Of a DNA stretch of 64,000 nucleotides, positions 29,657 to 37,552 are shown piece by piece. This DNA is from an uncultured Opitutia bacterium (GTDB taxonomy: Bacteria; Verrucomicrobiota; Verrucomicrobiia; Opitutales; Opitutaceae): assembly GCA_903834135.1 (NCBI GenBank), contig CAILHZ010000016.1, positions 186,001 to 250,000 of the forward strand. The letters run 5' to 3'. The first letter of the stretch is position 1. Every line of letters starts with the position of its first letter. Position numbers and translations under genes: made by a program. The notes below the pieces were generated by a model that saw only the letters and a list, made by a program, of their open reading frames with translations, ran no database searches and was not told where the DNA came from.

Positions 29657-30577
29657 TTAACCCGGCATAGGTTCTACATGCACAGAAACGTCTGTTACAC
29701 CCAGTGAAGCTCCAATTAAGGCATCTTTAACATCATGCGATATTGTATGCCCTTCTCTTACTGTAAGGGATCCATCCACACGTATTTGAATATCGACTAT
29801 ATGAATAAGTCCGCTTTTACGGACACGACATTTATCTAACGCTTCCACCCCTGTTACATTAATAGCAATTTCACGCACAGCAGCTTCAAAACTTGGATCT
29901 ACAGCCTGATCCATCATTTCAGCCAATGCTTTCTTAAGCATTCCAATGCCATTAAAAATAATAACGATGCATGCAAATAAAGCCGCCCAGTCATCAGCTG
30001 ACTCCCAGCCTTTACCACCAATAACGGCTATTGCGATGCCAACAAATGCAGCTGCTGAAGTGATTGCATCTGAAGCGTGATGCCATGCCTCAATGCCGAG
30101 TGCTGTGCTACGAGATTTTTCGCCTGCAACTTGCGTGACCCGAGCAAACCAAATTTTCGCTAAAATCATTCCTGCCAATAAAGGCAGAGTGAACCAGTGC
30201 GGTCCTATATGCGGTGTAAGAATGTAGTGAACGGCATGCCATGCCACAACACCAGCTGTGATGAATATAAATAGCACAACAGCTAAAGCAGATAATGGCT
30301 CTGCTCTGCCATGGCCAAAGGGATGATCTTTATCAGGCGGAAGTGCTGCGACACGAAAGCCGGTCCATACTAAAAACGAAGACAGCACATCTAGAAGCGA
30401 TTCTGTACCATCTGCAATCATTGCATAGGTATGCCCCAGTATTCCGCCAGCAAATTTCAAAAGTGCTAGAATAGCATTTAGTAACATTCCCCGCAAAACC
30501 AGTTTAGCACCTGCATTCGCACGAATCTTTGCAGCAGCATAGTGCGCGGGTATTTCGGGTGTAATGCGTGCTTCCAC
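29657..30577 (-). CDS. cation diffusion facilitator family divalent metal transporter
   Basis: This 306-residue CDF protein has six membrane segments followed by a cytoplasmic ferredoxin-like domain. Metal-site motifs are IADGTESLLDV in TM2 and HHASD in TM5 (HxxxD), the latter typical of zinc/cobalt/iron/manganese efflux members; PFGHGRAEPL lies in the loop after TM2. It exports divalent cations by proton exchange; the metal cannot be fixed from sequence. The start is GTG at 30577. It diverges from the double-ACT gene across 81 bases. Confidence 0.92.
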   Translation of the reverse strand: MEARITPEIPAHYAAAKIRANAGAKLVLRGMLLNAILALLKFAGGILGHTYAMIADGTESLLDVLSSFLVWTGFRVAALPPDKDHPFGHGRAEPLSALAVVLFIFITAGVVAWHAVHYILTPHIGPHWFTLPLLAGMILAKIWFARVTQVAGEKSRSTALGIEAWHHASDAITSAAAFVGIAIAVIGGKGWESADDWAALFACIVIIFNGIGMLKKALAEMMDQAVDPSFEAAVREIAINVTGVEALDKCRVRKSGLIHIVDIQIRVDGSLTVREGHTISHDVKDALIGASLGVTDVSVHVEPMPG

Positions 30578-30658
30578 ATATACAACAGTGACAACTTACA
30601 GCACGGCACGCAAGCGCAGCGCCGTTGACCAAGCAAGTATTATTGTCATAGTTAAATC

Positions 30659-31114
30659 ATGGCTCAGGAAACCAAAAGTCGCCCCCTTGATCCCGTAATT
30701 CAATTTTCTGTATTTACAGAAAATAGAGTAGGTCGTTTACATGACCTAACTGGTCTTCTTAAGCGCAATAATGTCCATGTTATGGCCATTACAATTCTGG
30801 ATACAACTGATAGCGCGATTGTGCGTCTTGTCGTTGATGATCCTGACAAAGCCAGAGAGTTATTTATAAATAACGATTTTGCTTATTCTGAATGTAATAT
30901 CGTCGTTGTTGAAATTATAGATGAATCTGAGTTAAACCATGTTCTTTCAGCACTGCTAGAGGCAGAAATTAACATTCACTACATCTACAGTTTTATTAAA
31001 CGACCTCAATTTAAAGGTGGCATAGCAATGAGTGTAGAAGATCAAGAAGTCGCAAGTCAGGCACTCAACAACCGAGGCTTTAAAGTACTTAGCCAGTCCG
31101 ATATTTCGCGCTAG
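30659..31114 (+). CDS. protein of two ACT domains
   Basis: The 151-residue protein consists of two tandem ACT-like units: residues about 12-75 (FSVFTENRVGRLHDLTGLLK) and about 80-148 (VVVEIIDESELNHVLSALLE). No catalytic domain is attached, so it is a stand-alone ligand-binding regulator, most likely sensing an amino acid. Such proteins are sometimes labelled as acetolactate synthase regulatory subunits, but no ilv gene is near. It starts with ATG and converges with the DUF3299 gene across 16 bases. Confidence 0.8.
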   Translation: MAQETKSRPLDPVIQFSVFTENRVGRLHDLTGLLKRNNVHVMAITILDTTDSAIVRLVVDDPDKARELFINNDFAYSECNIVVVEIIDESELNHVLSALLEAEINIHYIYSFIKRPQFKGGIAMSVEDQEVASQALNNRGFKVLSQSDISR

Positions 31115-31130
31115 TACTACTTTAAATAAA

Positions 31131-31631
31131 CTAGTTTTTAATTTCGCCCATCTTCTCGGCATCCATGGCGAAAATGCCGGTCATGTAACCATTCTCATAC
31201 ATGGCTCCCACTTTGAGAGTTCCGTAAAAAGAAACAGGGATATCCTGAACAACAGGAACTCCATTAGGCATTCTAACGACAACCCAATCATTCATATTGG
31301 GAACTGTTCCAAAGCAGCAGGCCATTTGATTAGCCATAATTAAGAATTCAGTAGCCTTCCCATTATCCAATTTAGTCGGAAGCATGAAGCCAGTAATAAT
31401 AGCTTTGCGACCACTCCAAGATTTTACTTCACTAGGAATCTGAGCATCTCCCGTAGGAGGCAATGCGTTAGGTGTCGCTACGGGATCAAATTCGGGAGTG
31501 ATGAACTTAAAGGAAGAAAGACGATCAAATCCGATCTTTAAATAACCATTCTCCACTTCAACAGGAGTTGCTGCTTTCAGATAAACTGAACAAGCAATTA
31601 ATCCAGTATATAAAATTGCTTTTAGACGCAT
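31131..31631 (-). CDS. secreted DUF3299 protein
   Basis: This 166-residue protein has a signal peptide (AILYTGLIACSVYLKA). It has the DUF3299 core: VKSWSGRKAIITGFMLP, NQMACCFGTVPNMNDW with an adjacent Cys pair, and VPVSFYGTLKVG-like strand (here IPVSFYGTLKVG). Members are periplasmic or lipoproteins of unknown role. The Cys pair suggests metal or redox binding; that is inference. It lies 53 bases after the tRNA nucleotidyltransferase gene on the same strand. Confidence 0.85.
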   Translation of the reverse strand: MRLKAILYTGLIACSVYLKAATPVEVENGYLKIGFDRLSSFKFITPEFDPVATPNALPPTGDAQIPSEVKSWSGRKAIITGFMLPTKLDNGKATEFLIMANQMACCFGTVPNMNDWVVVRMPNGVPVVQDIPVSFYGTLKVGAMYENGYMTGIFAMDAEKMGEIKN

Positions 31632-31684
31632 AGATATAACTTTATTAATATATTATAATTGTGCAAGCGTGTCGATTCACAGAC

Positions 31685-33109
31685 TCATCTGCGTAAACTT
31701 GCCTTTACTTTAGCATGCGATTTAAGCCATGCAAGTCCACCAGCCTCGTCCTTAAAAACACCCTCCATTTGAGCTTCAAAAGCAGCATCGAGTAGTGGCT
31801 TGAAATTTGGGCCAGCTGTGAGCCCAAGACTAAGTAAATGACGCCCTAACATAATAGGTTTAGGAGCCTCATCTTTTAAGGAAAGTGAATGAGCACGATC
31901 AATCAATTTCTGAATTAGAATAAGCGTTTCTGGCGACTGCTTAGGAGGTCGACCCAGTGAATCTGCAATCATTACAAGCGTAAGCTCATGAATAGTTGAA
32001 GGTACGAGTCTACGAGCTAGACGCCTAACTTGCGTATCAGTAAATTCGGAGGCGTTACCGCTATGATGAATAAGATGATTTACAACAAGTGCCCTGACGG
32101 GAATTAGCACGTCACCTGGTGCACCAATTCGTGTTAAAAATGAATCTGAAAGAGGTCCACCCGCTGGTTCGTGACCAGGACTTACCCAACGCATAACCCC
32201 TTTTTTCTCAGTTCGAACAGTAGTACTTGGTTTGCCAAAATCATGTGCAAGTACACTTAAAGAAAGAATTCTGCGTCTTTGCATTGATGCTGAGGTCCAA
32301 CCTTCAAGTTTTACGAGTGCATCTAAGCAGTGCTGCGTGTGAGTAAATACGTCACCCTCTGGATGCCATTCCGGTTCTTGAGGTGTTCCTCGTAGTATAG
32401 CGATTTCTGGAAAATGAATAAGCCAACCCGTTTGCTCTAATACCATTAAGCCCTTGGAAGGCACTGTAGATTTTTGAGCCCACTTGTCCCATTCACCCCA
32501 AACGCGTTCAAGTGGAAGTTCCTTATATGAATCCACCATTGTCTTACACAGCTGAGCGGTTTCTTCAGCTAATACAAAATTAAAACGTGCGGCTAACTGC
32601 ATCGCTCTTAATACGCGGAGTGGATCCTCCACAAATGCAGCACTTGTATGCCTTAGGATCCCAGCTTTTAAATCCGATTGACCATTATGCGGATCAATTA
32701 ATAAGCCTGTAAATGGATCGTAGCTAATCGCATTAAGTGTAAAATCACGCCGTGAGGATGCCTCATAATCACTTAGGCTAGGATCGGGTGAAATGATAAA
32801 TCCCCTATGGCCTGCACCCGTTTTGGATTCACGCCTAGGCAGTGAGAAATCGTATTCAGCTAGTGTTGTCTTACTCCGGACTTTTAATACACCAAAGCTA
32901 CGTCCCACAACATCAGTAACGCCGTACGGAGCCAATGCACGACTCATAGATTCAAAATCTGTTCCTGCTACCTCAATATCAAAATCCTTCGGTATTAAAC
33001 CAAGTAGCCAATCTCTGACACCACCACCGACTAAACGCGGACGACCGATGCTCCTTAAAGCATCAAGCATCGCTTTTAAGTCTTCGGGGATCTGGAAGGT
33101 CTCACTCAT
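31685..33109 (-). CDS. tRNA nucleotidyltransferase / poly(A) polymerase family protein with HD domain
   Basis: The N-terminal class II nucleotidyltransferase domain has LVGGGVRDWLLG and the catalytic DFDIEVAG; RRDFTLNAISYD and DPLRVLRAMQLAARF follow as in CCA-adding enzymes. A C-terminal HD domain (LAHDFGKP) is present. It probably repairs or adds the tRNA CCA end, though a split A-adding or poly(A) function cannot be excluded. Starting at ATG 33109 gives 474 residues and an 8-base overlap with the DUF423 gene stop, implying coupling. The local tRNA-Gly already encodes CCA. Confidence 0.88.
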   Translation of the reverse strand: MSETFQIPEDLKAMLDALRSIGRPRLVGGGVRDWLLGLIPKDFDIEVAGTDFESMSRALAPYGVTDVVGRSFGVLKVRSKTTLAEYDFSLPRRESKTGAGHRGFIISPDPSLSDYEASSRRDFTLNAISYDPFTGLLIDPHNGQSDLKAGILRHTSAAFVEDPLRVLRAMQLAARFNFVLAEETAQLCKTMVDSYKELPLERVWGEWDKWAQKSTVPSKGLMVLEQTGWLIHFPEIAILRGTPQEPEWHPEGDVFTHTQHCLDALVKLEGWTSASMQRRRILSLSVLAHDFGKPSTTVRTEKKGVMRWVSPGHEPAGGPLSDSFLTRIGAPGDVLIPVRALVVNHLIHHSGNASEFTDTQVRRLARRLVPSTIHELTLVMIADSLGRPPKQSPETLILIQKLIDRAHSLSLKDEAPKPIMLGRHLLSLGLTAGPNFKPLLDAAFEAQMEGVFKDEAGGLAWLKSHAKVKASLRR

Positions 33110-33497
33110 GATTACTGCGTAATGCAACTAAACCTAATAAGAGCCATCCAGCAATAAGTGAAACACCTCCCAAGGGAGTAATAGGCCCAAGCCAACGTGG
33201 TCCACCTAAAGCTAAAAGATATAATGACGCGGAAAATAAAATAATTCCTATAGTCCATAACCGAGCAACCCAACTTAGTTTGTGTCTAAATACAGCCCAA
33301 CTAGAATTTGAGTACAGACTAGTCAAAGCAAACAGGGCGAGCGCATGAATGAGCTGATAACGAACTGCTGTGTCCCATACCTCATTCATACCATTTTGAA
33401 TCAAAATAAGCTTAAGTGCATGTGCCCCAAAAGCCCCAAGCATAACGCCACTCGCTCCAAAAAGCGCGGAAAGTAGCACAAGAGTACGGGATTTCAT
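33102..33497 (-). CDS. DUF423 family small membrane protein
   Basis: This 131-residue protein of four hydrophobic segments matches the DUF423 (YgdD/YwdK-like) family: ALFGASGVMLGAFGAHALK at the start, YQLIHALALFAL, and GGPRWLGPITPLGGVSLIAGW. Function is unknown. It overlaps the nucleotidyltransferase gene downstream and diverges from the secretin operon across 67 bases. Confidence 0.93.
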   Translation of the reverse strand: MKSRTLVLLSALFGASGVMLGAFGAHALKLILIQNGMNEVWDTAVRYQLIHALALFALTSLYSNSSWAVFRHKLSWVARLWTIGIILFSASLYLLALGGPRWLGPITPLGGVSLIAGWLLLGLVALRSNHE

Positions 33498-33564
33498 AAG
33501 GTCTATTCTTTCAGATTACCGGCGCAAAACAAGCCGTACTACGCACAGTTGCTATTATAGCATC

Positions 33565-35031
33565 ATGAACCTTTGGACCATCATAAGTGTTTGTGTGTGC
33601 TTTTTAGGGCTTAACCTGCGTGCAGACGCGACACCTCTCACCTACCATATTATACCAAAAAACGTTTCCTCACTAGATACCTTAGAGGAACCTATAAAGT
33701 CGTTTAGGGCGCTGCATATACCTATCAATACAGCCTTTTTAAGCCTCAGTAGATCCTACCCTATTACATTCATAGTTGATCCATTAATGACTGGCTACGT
33801 TTCCCTCGAAATGAAGTCAGGTACGCTTAGAAACTTAATTGAAGCTCTTACTGAATCCCAGGCAGGCTCATGGGAGCAACAAGGTCGTCTCATTTATATT
33901 CATCACACAGAACAATGTTTCTATGAAATTGATTATCCTCAGATGAGTCGCTCTGCCCAAGGCAGTAGCAGTGTAGTCCTGACTGCACAGACGGGCTCAA
34001 ATAACAATGCTTCAAATTTAGCGAACACTAATCCATCCAATACAGGCCAAAACACATCGAACGCACCAAGTGACCAAACTAATCTTTCTATTCAGCAGCA
34101 AAATCAAACTACATTTTGGACAGATGTACTAGCTGAATTAACTGGTATGTGCTTACCCGGAGAAAACATAGCGATAAATAAACTCGCCGGGCTAGCTATT
34201 ATAACAGCACCTAAGCCTAGGCAAAAAATATTTAAAGGATTTATTGAACTATTAAATAAACGAATTTCTCGCCAAGTTAGGATTACTGCGAAAATTCTTG
34301 AAGTGAGTTTAGATGATCAACATCAACTCGGAATTGATTGGGCTTTAGCAACTCAGAAAATAGGGAGTTTAAATATTTCAAGTATGGCTACGGCTACTGG
34401 ACATGCTGGATTATTGTCTTCGACAGTTAGTTCAGCGACTGTTTCAGGCACCCTAGCTCTAGGTCAAGTGAGTGCGGTCGTGAATGCTCTTAATGAACAA
34501 GGATCAGTAAAGTCTGAATCTAATCCATCGATTGTTACTTTAGGAAACCAAACCGCGTTTGTTAAAGTTGGAACCGAGCAAACATTCTTCTCACTTACAA
34601 ATGCGACATCCATAAGTAGTCTAATTACGACTGCGGGCGTTAACCCAACTGCTGCAACACAAAATAATTACACTCAAAATGCCATAACAATAGGTACCGT
34701 ATTATATGTTACTCCTGAAATTAACACGGATGGCTCAGTAACAGTAGATGTACTTCCAGCAATAACTCAGCTTACAGGAGTAGATACATCTCCTGATGGA
34801 CTTCAAACGGCTCCGAGAATGGATATTAAAGCATTATCAACGATCGCAAGATTACATGCTAATGAATCCATAATGATAGGTGGATTAATTCAAACCGTAG
34901 ATTCCCAAACAACACGAAAAACACCAGGCCTTGGATCCATTCCCAATGTAGGAAATCTTTTCTCTAAGACTGCTAAACTTAAAACGAGAACAGAATTAGT
35001 TATTTTCTTAACTGCTGAAGTTATACCATGA
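33565..35031 (+). CDS. secretin-family outer membrane protein (PilQ/GspD-like)
   Basis: This is the first gene of the pilus/secretion operon. It is 488 residues long, short for GspD. A signal peptide (1-20) is followed by an STN-like N domain (about 50-115, with ITFIVDPLMTGYVSLEM), an Asn/Ser/Gln-rich linker (about 140-182), a KH-like N1 domain (AINKLAGLAIITAPKPRQ), and the secretin C domain with VRITAKILEVSL and the final LIQTVDSQTTRKTPGLGSIP and LVIFLTAEVIP. It should form the outer-membrane gate. The stop overlaps the ATPase start by four bases. Confidence 0.9.
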   Translation: MNLWTIISVCVCFLGLNLRADATPLTYHIIPKNVSSLDTLEEPIKSFRALHIPINTAFLSLSRSYPITFIVDPLMTGYVSLEMKSGTLRNLIEALTESQAGSWEQQGRLIYIHHTEQCFYEIDYPQMSRSAQGSSSVVLTAQTGSNNNASNLANTNPSNTGQNTSNAPSDQTNLSIQQQNQTTFWTDVLAELTGMCLPGENIAINKLAGLAIITAPKPRQKIFKGFIELLNKRISRQVRITAKILEVSLDDQHQLGIDWALATQKIGSLNISSMATATGHAGLLSSTVSSATVSGTLALGQVSAVVNALNEQGSVKSESNPSIVTLGNQTAFVKVGTEQTFFSLTNATSISSLITTAGVNPTAATQNNYTQNAITIGTVLYVTPEINTDGSVTVDVLPAITQLTGVDTSPDGLQTAPRMDIKALSTIARLHANESIMIGGLIQTVDSQTTRKTPGLGSIPNVGNLFSKTAKLKTRTELVIFLTAEVIP

Positions 35032-36692
35032 GCAGTTTAATTGAACCATCAGCGCCTCCTACAGCCGATCCTTTTTGGGTGGGAGTGCAGCTATTACGTA
35101 GTGGAGCAATCACTGCAGAACAACTCACCAGCGCTAAGCAAATCTGGAGAAAAACACCTACGTTAAGTTTTTCCTCTATCTTAGAAAATCTAGGCCTTGT
35201 CCATAGTCGTGAACTGACAGAAATGATGGCACAATTTCATAAGGTCGCTATAGCCTCATTGGATCGAAGACATATAGATCAGCAAACAATTCGGCTGATA
35301 CCTGAGCATACTGCACGCAGTAAAGGGATCCTTGCTTTTAAGCGTTCAGATAACGGTCTTCATCTGGCTGTAGAAGATCCAAAGACCTATGGACTTAGCC
35401 AAGCCCAAGTTGATTTTCCAAACTCTGCAATTCACATTGAAGTCGCATCACGCAGAGATATCCAAGGAGCTATAGACTATGCGTGGAAAGATAGAATAGC
35501 TCCAGGCGCAGCAGATTTATTTTTAGACTTAATTAGAGATGCTGTAGCAGAGCGTGCCTCTGACTTACACATAGAACCTAGAGAACACAGAATTGATGTA
35601 CGACTAAGAATAGATGGAATACTAATTCATCGCCGATTCTTTGAGCGCGAATTTAGAGAACCTCTTATTCAAGCTGCTAAAATAGCGGGTAAAATGGATA
35701 TTACTGAGCGGCGTCTTCCCCAAGACGGCCAAGGTCATATTGCAATTGGAGCGCATGACTACCATCTACGGTATTCCTGCATACCAACTATTCATGGAGA
35801 ATCTATCGTTGTTCGTATCATTGATGATCGCGCGGGCTTAAGATCATTTACTGAAGCAGGCATATGGCCAAAGGATCAACTTCATATTGAGTCACTCTTA
35901 AACCACCCCAATGGTCTAATATACGTAACAGGACCAACGGGATCGGGTAAAACAACCCTTCTATATTCGATGCTTAATAATCTACCAGCAAGCCGAATCA
36001 ATGGTCTTAAAATGATAACACTTGAAGAACCAGTCGAAGTTAGACATCGCAGATTTTTTATGCAGATAGACGTGGATGAAAAAATAGGCAGAACCTTCTC
36101 TGAGCTTCTACGTCATGTTTTGCGTCATGATCCTGATGTTATCCTAGTAGGTGAAACACGTGATAAGCCCACAGCTGAAATCACACTCAGGGCTGCACTT
36201 ACAGGAAGACTATGCCTAAGTACGCTTCATACAAACGATGCACTAGGAGCAATTACACGTCTTACTGACATAGGTCTTGATCCACTTATGCTATCAACAT
36301 CTTTACGCGGAGTAATCGCTCAGCGTCTAGTACGTAAACCCTGTCCAAGCTGTAGCAGTATTCATCCTAATAATCAGTTACTGATAAATCGATATGAGAG
36401 CTTATTAAATAAGCATGCACCCTTACCCTACCCAATTGAATTTAAAGAGGCTCATCCTGGCACCTTGTGCACACACTGCTCAGGACGCGGTTTTTTAGGT
36501 AGAATATCGGTTATTGAAGTATACCCCTTTATCGGTCTTGAAAGGATGATTGCAGCGCATACTCCTCTTAACGTGATTCGCAGCGAGCTTCAATCACGTG
36601 GTTTTAGCACTCTTCTAGAAGACGGAATTCTTAAATCTGCCTGTGGATTGACAACAATTGAAGAAGTTTATGCTGCAGTTGAGATGAATTAA
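35028..36692 (+). CDS. type IV pilus assembly / type II secretion ATPase (PilB/GspE-like)
   Basis: This 554-residue ATPase starts with an MshEN-type N domain (about 15-150). The core has the Asp box (RASDLHIEPREH, 176-187), Walker A GPTGSGKTT (302-310), Walker B DVILVGETRD (370-379) and the His box STLHTNDA. The zinc-binding tetracysteine (Cys439, 442, 481, 484), typical of PilB/GspE extension motors, is complete. It acts at the cytoplasmic side of the inner membrane. Its ATG overlaps the secretin stop (ATGA). Confidence 0.95.
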   Translation: MSSLIEPSAPPTADPFWVGVQLLRSGAITAEQLTSAKQIWRKTPTLSFSSILENLGLVHSRELTEMMAQFHKVAIASLDRRHIDQQTIRLIPEHTARSKGILAFKRSDNGLHLAVEDPKTYGLSQAQVDFPNSAIHIEVASRRDIQGAIDYAWKDRIAPGAADLFLDLIRDAVAERASDLHIEPREHRIDVRLRIDGILIHRRFFEREFREPLIQAAKIAGKMDITERRLPQDGQGHIAIGAHDYHLRYSCIPTIHGESIVVRIIDDRAGLRSFTEAGIWPKDQLHIESLLNHPNGLIYVTGPTGSGKTTLLYSMLNNLPASRINGLKMITLEEPVEVRHRRFFMQIDVDEKIGRTFSELLRHVLRHDPDVILVGETRDKPTAEITLRAALTGRLCLSTLHTNDALGAITRLTDIGLDPLMLSTSLRGVIAQRLVRKPCPSCSSIHPNNQLLINRYESLLNKHAPLPYPIEFKEAHPGTLCTHCSGRGFLGRISVIEVYPFIGLERMIAAHTPLNVIRSELQSRGFSTLLEDGILKSACGLTTIEEVYAAVEMN

Positions 36693-36731
36693 ACAAGGGG
36701 TACACCGAGCAGTTGCTTCTATAGAGTGAAT

Positions 36732-37550
36732 ATGAATACAAAAAATAAATATACCCAGAATTCAGATTTTAGAAACAAAAGTAAACGTGGCTTTACGCTT
36801 ATAGAAATTCTAGCTGTACTTGCAGTCATAGCCGCAATCATTGCTATTGGTGTCCCTGCTATTGCACGCGTACTTCAAAGTAGTCGCATTAGAAATATAG
36901 AAGGTACAGCAACTGTACTAAAGTCTGCGATCACTCAGTTTTTAAGCAAAACAGGATCAATAGGAACCATACCTGTTACTGAAGGAACATCGACATTGCT
37001 TACTTCAGAATATACAGGACCAGGAGCACCCTCGGCATCTGCAGTAGCTGCGGCTGCAACCTTAGATAACTTACTACTCTCTGATGGTGAGCTAGATCGG
37101 GTCTTAAGTCTACGCATGGGTACACAAAACACAGCGATAACAGGAATTTCGAATAATTTTACTTGGTCAGCTACAAGTCAAAGTTTTACAGCAACAGCAT
37201 CACCAACGTTGTCCTATGCAGCGGTAAGTCGTGCAGAGTGCTCCATAAGTGATGGAGTGAGTAATCCTGGAGTCACTGGACAAACAGCTGGTTCATCAGC
37301 ATGCGCATTTAACATCAATGGCTCAGGAACACTTATATCGAGCGGTGCACACGTAGCCTATCTCATTATCAAAAGTGTACCCATAGCAGATGCCTATCAG
37401 TTAGCACTAAATGTAGATGGACCTATATTAGTAGCTAACACCTCTTCTGCACCTGCTACTAACGATCAATCTCAAGGAGCAGTAGCGTATGCAAAAGATG
37501 CGGCAGGCGTTGGCTATGTTGATGTCTACTACTACCTCACAAGCCTTTAA
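36732..37550 (+). CDS. type IV pilin-like prepilin / pseudopilin
   Basis: A type III signal sequence is clear: a basic leader ending KSKRG, then FTLIEILAVLAVIAAIIAIG, with cleavage expected between Gly and Phe and Glu at position +5. The helix continues as VPAIARVLQSSRIRNIEGTA. The remaining 200 residues are Ala/Ser/Thr/Gly-rich with two central Cys (AECSIS, SSACAF) that could pair. I start at ATG 36732, six bases inside an in-frame GTG at 36726. It is the only pilin-like gene in the operon; 272 residues is long for a major pilin. It needs a prepilin peptidase from elsewhere. Confidence 0.88.
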   Translation: MNTKNKYTQNSDFRNKSKRGFTLIEILAVLAVIAAIIAIGVPAIARVLQSSRIRNIEGTATVLKSAITQFLSKTGSIGTIPVTEGTSTLLTSEYTGPGAPSASAVAAAATLDNLLLSDGELDRVLSLRMGTQNTAITGISNNFTWSATSQSFTATASPTLSYAAVSRAECSISDGVSNPGVTGQTAGSSACAFNINGSGTLISSGAHVAYLIIKSVPIADAYQLALNVDGPILVANTSSAPATNDQSQGAVAYAKDAAGVGYVDVYYYLTSL

Positions 37551-37552
37551 AC

